Assembly: GCA_013398055.1 (NCBI GenBank)
Contig: VZRS01008300.1
Coordinates: 626,623 to 690,622, forward strand
Reading direction: 5' to 3'
Source: Ifrita kowaldi
Taxonomy: Eukaryota > Chordata > Aves > Passeriformes > Cinclosomatidae
DNA length: 64,000 nt
Shown here: in pieces, positions 24,037 through 33,465 of the stretch
Numbering within the stretch: the first letter of the stretch is position 1
Layout of the letters: every line of letters begins with the position of its first letter
Position numbers and translations under genes: made by a program
The notes under the pieces: generated by a model
The model's database searches: none
Seen by the model: only the letters and a program-made list of their open reading frames with translations
What the model was told of the DNA's origin: nothing

Positions 24037-26240
24037 ATGATGGCGGGTAGCAGTAGAAATTTAAATGCCCAAATCACTGAGTATCTGAATATTAAGACTG
24101 AATAATAGCAGGTGTTATACCTGCCTAACAGTGGGATGTCCTCAAAACGGGCAGTTGTGGTTTCTCTTCCCCTTCCTCTCAATTTAGTGTTCTCATGGAA
24201 AACAAGTGTTTTAGGGGCCTTTGTAGTATTTTTTTTATTATATTGAAATTACAGAGTAACTCCATATGTGATTGCAAATTGAATAGACTGGATCGGAATA
24301 TTAAATGAAGGATGGAAAAAGTGGGAACTAGTTGATAGCATCCTGTTCTTAGGTGTTTTTCAATATATTTTGAAACTGCACCCAGTGATTGAAGAGATCT
24401 CACAAAGTTCTGGCTTTTTATTTACTTAACAGCATATGGGAGGACTACTTTAGATAGAAATTATCAGCATGATGATGTTCTGGCAGTTTTGTCAAATCAC
24501 TATTTGGCATTAGATTGGTTCACATACCTGGAAATTTCCTTTGCTGGTATTTCCCTACAGATTTTGGGTAATTCTGGATTTTCAAAAGTCTGAAATAAAT
24601 AAGCTGCAGTCTTGAGCCTTTTTGTAATCAATTTGCTCTCCTCTACAGATGGCACATTTTCTTCCTAAAAGCAACAGTCTTTAACAAGTAAGTTTACTTG
24701 TTTGTGTGACAAAAGAGTTAGTGCACTTCCTTCCTTTATATTCAGATATACCCCAATACTAGTGGAATATGTTCTACTACAATAAATGGAGAATATACTG
24801 TTTGGTGACCTAATTAACACAAATTAAATTGCGTTCTGCAGTACACCAACTCTTTTGTACAACTATATTATCTGCATCTTCCACTTTGAAGATGGTTATA
24901 CAGGTAAATTAAATCCAAAATCAGAAGGAATGGGTATTATTGATACTCATTGGACTCAGTGACTGCTGAAGGGCTTTCAAGCCTGGATTCATTAGCAGAT
25001 TTAATTCAGACATGCAAAAGTTATTTGTCACTCTGTTAGCCACCGAAATTCCCTTGGTAACCATTGGAGCAAAAGAGGAGCTACCAGAAGGTTCAGTGCT
25101 TCCATCTTAAATACCCGAAGAGGAATCATAGGCAACAAGCTCAGTCAACCTGTTTCAAGATAACAAAATTTAGGTGAAAAAAAATGCCCTGCCTTTGTTA
25201 ATCTATGTTTGTTTAGAAAAAGAAAAAAAAAAGTCTTGAAGGTTGACTTCAATGGAACAAGAACTGTGTCCGGTGAGCTAGATCATTGAGCTGGGTTTAA
25301 AAATTTAATTACATATTAACTCATTCTCACGATCTGACTGTAGAACTCTGTAGTTAGTAGAAATTTATCATTAGGAACTTCATCAAAGACTTTCTAAAAA
25401 TATAAATCTGTAATGTCATCTGCTGTTAAAATTTGTAAGTTCCACTATAATATCCACAAAGCTAGTTGAGTAGAATATTCCCTGTGCTGTACTATGCTAG
25501 TTATCCCTTATTAAATTATTGCTATCCCTTAGAGGCATGCTCTGAAATACCTCCTACCTACTTATTTTTTCAATGCTATTTCTTATTGCTAATTACCTGG
25601 AAAGATGTAGGTGACGTCTGACCCAAATTTTTAAGAGTAAAAAATAGTGTTTTCCAATCTTTAAAAAGAAGCTTGTGCTTTTCTTCTGATTAACATGAGA
25701 TTTTATGTTCTGTATGATGACATAGCCTCAAAACATATATGAACCCTAGATTGTATCTTCTCAGACTGGTTCAAACTGGAAGGCAAAGAAAAAGTAAAGG
25801 AGCAAAGAATGAGTTTTAAAAGTCAACTACTTGCCATTTTGCCTACAGTTTATCCAGGGTCTGAAACAGCCCTCACAGCTTAGAGTAGTTAACATGACAG
25901 TTTGCATGGTTGCGAATTGCTGAAGCGTAGTATAATCTGCTTTGCACTCCTCAGACCAAGTCCACCCAGCGATGTTCCTCACATGCCAAACAAGTAAACA
26001 GGTACTGGTAAGTCCAGTACTCAGACAGAAACATCCTCTTCCTCCAGTTATTCCTGTAAGCACAATTTCTTTTCTGTTTGCAAAGAGGTTAGAGAGTGTG
26101 ATGAAACTTGGCTCCAAGAATACATGGCACAAGTAGATTTCTGCCCCATGAATGAAAGCCTCTATATCCAGAGCTGCAATTCAAACACTTCTTTGTCAAA
26201 AGATGAGGAGTTCACGATTCGCCATCCCTGTACCCAGAGG
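24037..26240. other. Gene-free AT-rich stretch
   Basis: Unique DNA. A minus-strand frame of 101 codons (25827-26132) overlaps a plus-strand frame of 64 codons; neither resembles a known protein. No repeat or RNA gene is recognised. Confidence 0.5.
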
Positions 26241-26692
26241 AATCATAGAACTTTTGGTTTGGAAGGGACCTTAAAGATCATCTAGTTCCAATGCCCCTGC
26301 CATGGGCAGGGACAGCTTCCACTACACGAGGTTGCCCAAAGCCCCACCCAACCTGGCCTGGAACACTTCCAGAGGTGGGGCATCCACAGCTGCTCTGGGC
26401 AACCTGTGCCAGTGCTTCACCATCCTCAAAGTAAAAAATTTCTTCCTGATAGCTAAGTTAAATCTGCCTCTCTGAGTTTAGAGCTGTTTCCCCTTGCCCT
26501 GTCTCTAAATGCCCTCATAAACAGTTTTACTCCAGCTCTTTCGTAGGTCCCCTTAAGGCACTGGAAGGTGCTCCAAGGTCTCCCTGCAGGCTGCTCTTTC
26601 CCAGGCTGAACAGTCCCAGCTCTCTTAGGCTGTTTTCACAGGACAGGGCTCCAGCCCTCTGATCATCTTTGTGGCCTCCTTTGGGCTCACTA
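26241..26692 (-). repeat. CR1 LINE 3' fragment, longest in the window
   Basis: The plus strand begins with AATCATAGAA, the complement of the CR1 terminal repeat, and then follows the CR1 complement for about 450 bases: TTGGAAGGGACCTTAAAGAT, CATGGGCAGGGACAGCTTCC, AACCTGGCCTGGAACACTTC, CTCTGGGCAACCTG, AAATTTCTTCCTGATA, CCTTGCCCTGTC, GGCTGAACAGTCCCAGCTCT, and CAGCCCTCTGATCATCTTTG followed by TGGCCTCCTTTGGGCTC. It includes the 3' UTR and the end of ORF2, is 5'-truncated and lies on the minus strand. It is the best preserved CR1 copy here and so probably the youngest insertion. Locally raised GC content comes from the element. Confidence 0.93.
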
Positions 26693-29255
26693 GGAAGAAT
26701 ACTGGCAGTATGAAAATGACAACTTTCTATTTCAGTAACTTCTTATTTCTAGTACTTTGCCTTCAGAGTTCTGCAGACAATTCACTAAGTGCTCTAGGCA
26801 ATGTTGATCAAGAACGTTATGTAGAAATTAACCAGAATTCATAGTTTAAATCTTGCAAATCTTAAATGGCTTGGTGTAGAGTGCCAGGGAATAGTGTTTT
26901 GTTGCTTTAGAAGTTATGCCTTTTTCCAGTGAAAAGAAATCAGCGGTGTCTAAGTACACTTCAAAGATCTGCTGTGTGATCAAGGACGAGAGATTGAAGT
27001 GAGAACTTTACGAGTGTATAATGTTGCTCTGTGCCATTATTAATGACAGCCTTTGAAAAACAGTCTTTAAGTAATACTTCATGTTTGTAAAAATTTTTTA
27101 AAAAATTATGTCGCTACTTTAAAATGATAAAATTTACAAATTGATGCAATACCAACTCTGGTAATAAAAATACTCACTTTATTCTCAATATTTCAAAAAA
27201 TATCACTTTTTATAAAGTATTTTCAATTTATTCACTCATTTGAGAATAGATTCCTTCATTTTATATTTTTAATTACCTGCAATTTTTGTTTTTATCCTTG
27301 TTCTGGATGTTTTATTCCATAGTTGGCCAAAACACTTAGAAAAATACACCACCTTATCAAAAAAGGGGACTTTCTATTTTTATGAAGGGGATGAAACTAC
27401 TTTCTCTCATCTTTAATGGAGAGATTTATGGAGAATATTCCTAAAGAAATTGTATTTGTATAATCTGATTTGAACAGAAGTTACCTCGGCAACATTCTAT
27501 TTTTCTTTCACTATCACTCAGTTTAGATCACTCATACAGGGTTTTATAGATGGCATTATGGGGGTTTGGAGGTCAATCATTATCACTAAAAAGACTCTAA
27601 AACTCTGACAGGTTATTTTGCCAATACCTGCATTGCTCAGCATCCCTTGTGAATTGTGGGCTGGCCAGGGGACAGGGATCCTGCAGTGGGAAGAAGTTAA
27701 AGCAATACCCAACAGAGAGGCCCAGTGCTTATATATCCTTCTTACTCCCATCAGTCTTATCAGTGTTGTGTTGGCATTCCGAAATTGTGGTCACCCCAAG
27801 GTTGCTTGAATTGAATCATGAGATAATAGAAACTAACACAAGATCAGAAAGGACAAACACGTTCAGTGTTTTGAGCTGAGCCATCTGGCCTCAGAGCTGT
27901 AACTGATTTATTAGAAAACCCATTTTTGCCTGGGTAGGACCAAAGGCTGGTTGCAGGGCATGAAAACAGCATATTGCTTAATTTATGACATGGCAGCTTA
28001 TTAGTTTTTGGCAGATTTAGTAAGGTCTCTAAGTAAATAAATAAATACCTCTGATTAGTCAAGGAATTGAAAAAAGAAAGAAAAACATTACAGACTGCAC
28101 TGAATTTTCCTTTATTCGTTTCCAGGCACATTTAGTTCAGGGCAGGAGAGAAGTGAATTTTTTGAGAAGAATTAAAATAGTCTAGATGACAGAATCAGGA
28201 TGTAAGCCTCAAACAATAAAGAGAGGTTACTTGGGGAAATGCCTAAGGTAGCCATTTTTTCCAGCTCAGTCAGAGATTTCTTGATACACAATGTTTTAGA
28301 GTTTACTGTTAAAAAAAATCGGTTTAATATTTGTATACATAGTCACATTTAGTGGTAGAAGTACTTATGACTGGAGTTATCTTATTGTTACTTTAATACA
28401 TATTGCAATAATTATATGAGTTGATATGTCCTAAACAAATGTATATCATCTTCTGAGAAAAATTCCAAATGATGCAAGTTAAATATGCTAATACAACATT
28501 TTACACATAGGTAACTCATGCTGTATCATTTATTTCTATGAGTTACAAATGACCTCATAACTCACGAGTGATAGAGCAAAACAGAACTGGAAGTGACTTA
28601 GGAAAAATTATCAGTAGAAATAGATAGTGTATACATAGTCAGTCTGCTCTACAAGTTCTCTTTATGGAACACCAATTTTCATTGATGGACTATAACATTT
28701 TTTGTTAAGTGCTGAAGCATCATTAGTGCTTCGGTTGAAGGGTGGTATTGCCTGTGGTTTCAAAATAAGTAATAAGCAGGCATGTGAAGGTAAGTGAAGG
28801 GTTGTATTGTGTTTTTTTACCCTTTCTCCTGAAACTATTACTACCAACACCAGCAAAGATAGACAAGTTTGAAGAGAAAACAAATGGTTTGTAATTTTTG
28901 GTAAATGCCTTCTCAAACAGCACAGAGATCCTGTTTCCCAAAATTTTCAGACAGCCCTCTATCAAATACAGAGGAAATGGTAGACCCAGAGGAGAAGTTC
29001 ATAGTGAGTTTTGAAGAGTTTTTTCATCCTATTGGCTGTAGAATTTGCAAGGAAAGTTAATAAAATTCCAGCTGCATTGCAGAGAGCTGAACTGCCATTG
29101 TGTAATCTCCCACTCCTACTCCTGGTGTTTTATTAATACCAAAGAGTTTACAAATGAGGAGTTCACTCTGTCTTTACACAAGGTAAATGAAGATAGCTCA
29201 CTTGAAATATGGATCATCATCTAAAGGAACTTTTCTTTGTATCTTGTTTGTGTAG
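26693..29255. other. Gene-free AT-rich stretch
   Basis: Unique AT-rich DNA with overlapping chance ORFs on both strands at 27.5-28.1 kb and 28.66-28.97 kb. No gene, RNA or clear repeat is recognised. Confidence 0.5.
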
Positions 29256-29368
29256 GAACTATAGACAACTGAGTTTCAGAGTCTCAAGAGATGCAACAGA
29301 AGTGCAGCTCAAACTGGACTTCAGTACAATGCTCTGTGAAAATTGCTACTGCAAACTATGCACAAGGG
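29256..29368 (+). other. Splice-bounded open segment (candidate exon, Cys-rich)
   Basis: A T-rich tract ends in TGTAG at 29255, and GTGAGTG starts at 29369. The 113 bases between are open in one frame only: one base, 37 codons, one base. The first frame stops at its third codon and the third frame stops early. The peptide contains Cys-x2-Cys-x-Cys-x2-Cys near its end (CENCYCKLC). I do not recognise it. Its phases (enters after two codon bases, leaves after one) do not join directly to the segment at 23768-23888. It may be a chance arrangement or a non-coding exon. Confidence 0.15.
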
Positions 29369-29573
29369 GTGAGTGAATGTGGGTAGAGAGGTTAGCTTTA
29401 CTTTGACCAGTTCAAGAATTGGGGGCATGAATTGCTAGAAACAGAAGGGTTAAAAAAAGGGGAAAATTTATTAAAGCTGGAGAAAGTTGACTTATAGAGA
29501 GGCATGACAAAAATGAACTTGTTCTGCATGGCTTCCCAAAGAAGAAGTGACTTAATTATGATCTAGAAGTAGC

Positions 29574-29596
29574 AAAAAAAAAAAAAAAAAAAAAAA
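29574..29596 (+). repeat. Poly-A run (A23)
   Basis: Twenty-three uninterrupted A bases follow AGC. There is no recognisable retrocopy or SINE body directly upstream, so it is annotated only as a homopolymer. Confidence 0.9.
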
Positions 29597-29745
29597 GAAA
29601 GCTAAATGTTAGAAGACTATTTAAGTTAGCAGAAAAAAAACCAACGGTAGTGTGACTGGAAGCTTCAACCAAACAAATTCAAATGAGAAATAAGGCACAA
29701 TTTTGCTGCAGCAATAGTATTTAACCTTCAGAGCAAAAAGGGTAG

Positions 29746-29911
29746 TGTGACTCTCCATCTCTCTGCCTTCAAATCAAGAGTAGATGTTTCTCTGTAAGAT
29801 GTTAAACATAAACTACTAAGCTGAGTAGGACTGAAAATGAAATCTAATGGCCTATGACATACAGGGTCAGAATAGATGATCTAATGGATCCTTCCTGTCT
29901 TGAGCTATATG
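29746..29911 (+). repeat. Old CR1-type LINE 3' end
   Basis: In order, the plus strand shows GTGTGACTCTCCATCTCT, CCTTCAAATCAAGAGTAGAT followed by GTTTCTCTGTAAGATGTT, AATGAAATCTAATGGCCTAT, ACAGGGTCAGAATAGATGAT and CTAATGGATCCTTCCTGTCT. This follows a CR1 3' UTR well known from turtles, crocodiles and birds ('ccttcaaatcaagactggatgtct..', 'gtcagactagatgatcataatggtccctt'). The subfamily is older than the avian-specific CR1 at 26.2 kb. The element is 5'-truncated and on the plus strand. Confidence 0.78.
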
Positions 29912-31666
29912 AAAAAGTTAATGGAGCTGAACCATTTTACAGAGATGAAGAATTCGTCTTTCATGTCCATTACTCAGCATGTTTTTTCCTATTTTTTTCA
30001 ACTGGTTTGCGTAAGTAGATTGTAGAAATGGTTTTCCTTTGAAGATTTTATTCCATGTATTACTGTACTGAAACACAGACAGCTATCACATTGAATTTAT
30101 TTTTCAAGAATATTTCCATTTTCTGAAAGTATTAATACCATCCTCATCACTATCTAATGCCAAACAAATATGCTTGGCAGTAGGGTCTTTGCTCTCAACA
30201 TGTTTTTGTGTCTCTAATTAATTCAAATCTAATCATTCACTACATCTTCATTCCCATATTTCTCCTCCTCTGCGTCTCTGAGGTTTTTGGTAATTAGAGG
30301 GTTGGAATTACGAATTCACATAGTCTTGTGGGGCTTTTTTTACCTTCTTTTTCTTGCCTCATCTTTAAGCAGAATTTTATTCTCACCTCTCTTCTTGCCC
30401 TGGAGGTCTCTACAACATCCCTAGTGCTGTCCTTATTCTTTTTCCTACCTAGTAGCTTAATCCCAGATTGATTCATTATATTTCTCTGAGGCTCACTATA
30501 GCAATTTTTCAGATCTGATTTTTCTCCTGATACACACAGCTCTACTTTCCCCTCAGTCTCTTTCATGTTTTTGTCTCCCAGAAAGTCTGGAAGCCCTGTG
30601 TTTAGAATTAATATTCTTTCTTGGGAATAAATCATGTTTCTCATGTAAGTACTACACTGCCATGCATTTGATTACCAGATGTTCATATTTTGAATATCAT
30701 ATTTCTGTAATGGCATCTCCAGAAACAGTATCCTGGTTACACACTGGATGTAGAGGCACCCCATGAATATTTCATAACTGTGCTCATGGAAGATTATACT
30801 AAAGTGTCTTTTATAGATTAGTTATGTGGTGAGTCAGTTGTCCCATTGTTAAGGAAGTCCTTTTTAAATATTATGGTTGGTTCTATTAGTTCTAAGCCTC
30901 AAGTCTTAATGCTACAGCATAAGTAATTACGCACTCTTTTTCTTTTTGTGATAGTATGTCTAGAAAAAGGGGGACTTGTTATGACTGTTCTGATCAGGAT
31001 CTAAACTTTATGAAGTACAGTGGGAATTCTAGTTATGAGTAGCTGAATTTTCCATGAGTAACAGTCCTTTTAATTCAGTATCATAACTTTAATAGCAGGC
31101 AGTGTCAGAAGTTTGGTTGGAGAGTGAAACAGTTGTTCAAAAGAATTTTTTTTTATAACATGTCAAGCACTGACTTACTTTTAACATGAAGCTTATCTAC
31201 TGTTTATAAATTAATGGTTCTCTTTTTGATTTTTGGGTCATTCTCTAACTTCTCCTAATGCCTTTTAGAAAAAGGATATTCCATTAATTGTATTTATCTT
31301 TGAAGTTTATACAGAAGGTATGAACTGACATGCATCTCTCAAGCCCAAGAATATTAAAATTATTTCCTGTCTCCAACAGTTTAGCAGGTATACCACTCTC
31401 CCAGTACCTAATTATTCTATATGACAAGAGGAATTTTTGATGATTTTTTACTGATTTTTCCTTACTGAAAGACTCAATTATTTAAAATTGTAGCAGATTT
31501 AATTCTTCTTATTCTCTTCTCTACAGCTGAATAATTTCAAAGCCTTGGTTCTCTGAGGTTTTTGGTTATGTGTACTTTTAACATTTCTTTCAATTGGCAA
31601 ACTTACCTCTAAATGTGTATAAGGGATGAAAAATTTAGTAGCTAAGACTTTCAAATAGTAAAACCT
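29912..31666. other. Gene-free AT-rich stretch
   Basis: Unique DNA. A 116-codon minus-strand frame at 30294-30644 gives a hydrophilic, Lys- and Glu-rich product arising from a pyrimidine-rich plus strand; it matches nothing I recognise and is probably chance. No repeat is seen. Confidence 0.45.
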
Positions 31667-32191
31667 TTAACAGCATGGCAACTTGGCTCTAGGGTAGAAT
31701 TTGGACCAGCAGACTGAGAGAAATGACATTTCTAAGAAATTATTTGTTCTGGTCCTTCTTTTAGAATGTTTGGAATTGAAGAAAATTTTACCTTGTAAAC
31801 TGACTGTTGAGTAGAAAGTAAACCATAGATAAACTTTAGATGTGAGCTGGACCCATTGTGGTTTCCTTTTTACTGCTAACACTTCATTAGTATCTTGCTT
31901 GTTATCAGTTAAACGGCTAACACTAGAACCTGGGGCGGAGGAAGACATCATTATCCTGCCTGTAATATTGAAACTGCTTTCACTGTGCAGGATTTTAGAT
32001 AGTGGGCTGCTTTTCATTATTACTAAAATGTCTACCGGTTTTGACATTTTAACCAAAATAAGGTCGTATACTAAAATGCTGGGGAAAATAGGTCTTGGTG
32101 GAAATGCTTTTGTGGAAATAGAAATAAATGTTAAATTAAAAATTACGATGTTAAGGACAACTGTATACCTAACAGAAAATACTGGAAACAT
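31667..32191 (-). CDS. Unrecognised 174-codon ORF, open on both strands
   Basis: This minus-strand frame is open for 174 codons in AT-rich DNA, the longest ORF in the window apart from the GC-driven one at 5.3-5.8 kb. It overlaps a 121-codon plus-strand frame (31842-32207). The N-terminal part is hydrophobic, the middle Ser-rich and the C-terminal part basic. I see no domain or family motif. Five CpG dinucleotides (31914, 31936, 32036, 32065, 32146) cluster in about 230 bases, unusual for this CpG-poor window. Possible explanations are a decayed retrocopy or transposon, a lineage-specific gene, or chance. No promoter, poly-A signal or intron structure supports expression. Confidence 0.15.
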   Translation of the reverse strand: MFPVFSVRYTVVLNIVIFNLTFISISTKAFPPRPIFPSILVYDLILVKMSKPVDILVIMKSSPLSKILHSESSFNITGRIMMSSSAPGSSVSRLTDNKQDTNEVLAVKRKPQWVQLTSKVYLWFTFYSTVSLQGKIFFNSKHSKRRTRTNNFLEMSFLSVCWSKFYPRAKLPCC

Positions 32192-32210
32192 GGACAGTTT
32201 TAATTAATTT

Positions 32211-32230
32211 GGGGGGGGGGAGGGGGAGGG
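32211..32230 (+). other. G-run with quadruplex potential
   Basis: Ten Gs, an A, five Gs, an A and three Gs lie in 20 bases. The first run can supply two G-tracts, giving the four tracts of three or more G needed for a G-quadruplex. It begins about 20 bases after the start codon of the minus-strand ORF described at 31667-32191, that is, upstream of that ORF. Confidence 0.6.
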
Positions 32231-33150
32231 AGTGGTATTAGAGTGAAGACCCTGAAAATCCTTACATATATAGCTGCCATAGAGATAAAAAAAAGTTACA
32301 AACCTTCAAAGTTCACCTAGACAAGCATACTTGTTGCATGACGCAATCTAAGCTTATCTTCTTTCTCAGTCTTTTTGGTACAACCTTAAATCTGAGAGGC
32401 TCAGGTATGCATGATACTCCAGTTGTTAGAGAAACACCATTTGCTTGGAAAACAATGTGGGAAATGTGCTGATTCCATTGCTAAGAAGTAATACCAAAAC
32501 CTGAAATCCTATATAAGATGCTTATTCTCCAGTCATTTGTGTATGTAATTGTAAACATAAAGCAATGATGAAATTACGTGGTGAAATATATGCTTAAAAG
32601 GAAACCCCACTGAACATTTACTAATAATTCTTAGCATTTGGTTTTTTCCCTAGTTATATTGGCTATCAAGCTGATATTTTTATAGAATTGTGTGTCACAA
32701 CCACAGGATCTTGCTCCTTTTTGGTAACATCTTTCTTCTTGCTATCTCTTGGCTTTTTTTCCCAGGTGCACTATTTTACATTTGTCTATACAAAATTTCT
32801 TCTGCTGTGGGAGTCTGCAGTCAACTCATTCTTCCACAAATCAGCGCAGTTCATGACAGTGAAGGCTCAATATCTGAAGCATGTGCTGGAAAAGTTTGCT
32901 TAGGAGTACGATTGTCTGGGAGAGTAGTAGAGTTCAGAGGCAGCTACTTTCTGCAGTAGGTTTTCCAGCTCTGACAATGGGCAGTCATACACATTTTATA
33001 TTTACTTTGGAGCAGTAACACTTGAAATGGAGTAAGTAGTACGGGAATGCAGATGCAGAGCCTGAGATTCTGCATTTTTTCCTTTTTTTATTTAAAAAAA
33101 CATACATGAAAAGGACTATTTTCAGCATCTCCTTTTAATTTATAGCAATT
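32231..33150. other. Gene-free stretch with one strong splice-acceptor-like site
   Basis: A pyrimidine tract (CTATCTCTTGGCTTTTTTTC then CCAG) ends at 32765. Two frames remain open after it: one for 46 codons to a TAG at 32901, the other to a TAG at 32957. A GTAAGTAG donor-like site occurs at 33032. The products match no known protein. This could be a non-coding exon or a decoy. Confidence 0.2.
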
Positions 33151-33258
33151 CTTCACCGGGATAATAAATACCAAATTATTTACTTCAGAGGACTGAGAGG
33201 ATTACTTAGTTAATGTTTAAAAAGCACTTTGAAGATAAAAAGCACTATTGAGCTGCTT
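33151..33258 (+). repeat. MIR-like SINE 3' end relic
   Basis: The plus strand follows the 3' part of MIR-type SINEs: CACCGGGATAATAAATACC, then TTTACTTCAGAGGACTGAGA, then GGATTACTTAGTTAATGTTT, then AAAAAGCACTTTGAAGATAA, then AAAAGCACTATTGAG. The phrase 'aaagcactttgaagat..aaaagc.ctat' is typical of the form common in birds and turtles. The 5' tRNA-related half is not seen. Confidence 0.75.
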
Positions 33259-33419
33259 AAGACTTACTGAATAGTTAATTATCTAAAGGTCCCATTCTCC
33301 CCCCTACAGGTTATTTCTACATAGGGGAGAGTAAACTCTGAGCTTCATATCATGACTTTCAAAGCCAGGCATTTTAAATCTTGCTAGTTTCAAAATTTGC
33401 TTTTTTTTTTTTTTCCAGT

Positions 33420-33465
33420 GGCCTGAATCTGATTCCTTTGAAGTCAATGGCAAAAGTCCAACACT
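33420..33465. repeat. Old amniote palindromic repeat relic
   Basis: GGCCTGAATCTGATTCCTTT followed by GAAGTCAATGGCAAAAGTCC resembles 'gggcctgatcctgctcccattgaagtcaatggcaaaactcc', one arm of a palindromic repeat found across amniotes. A T14 run and CAG immediately precede it, which also looks like a splice acceptor but is more simply the repeat flank. Confidence 0.55.
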
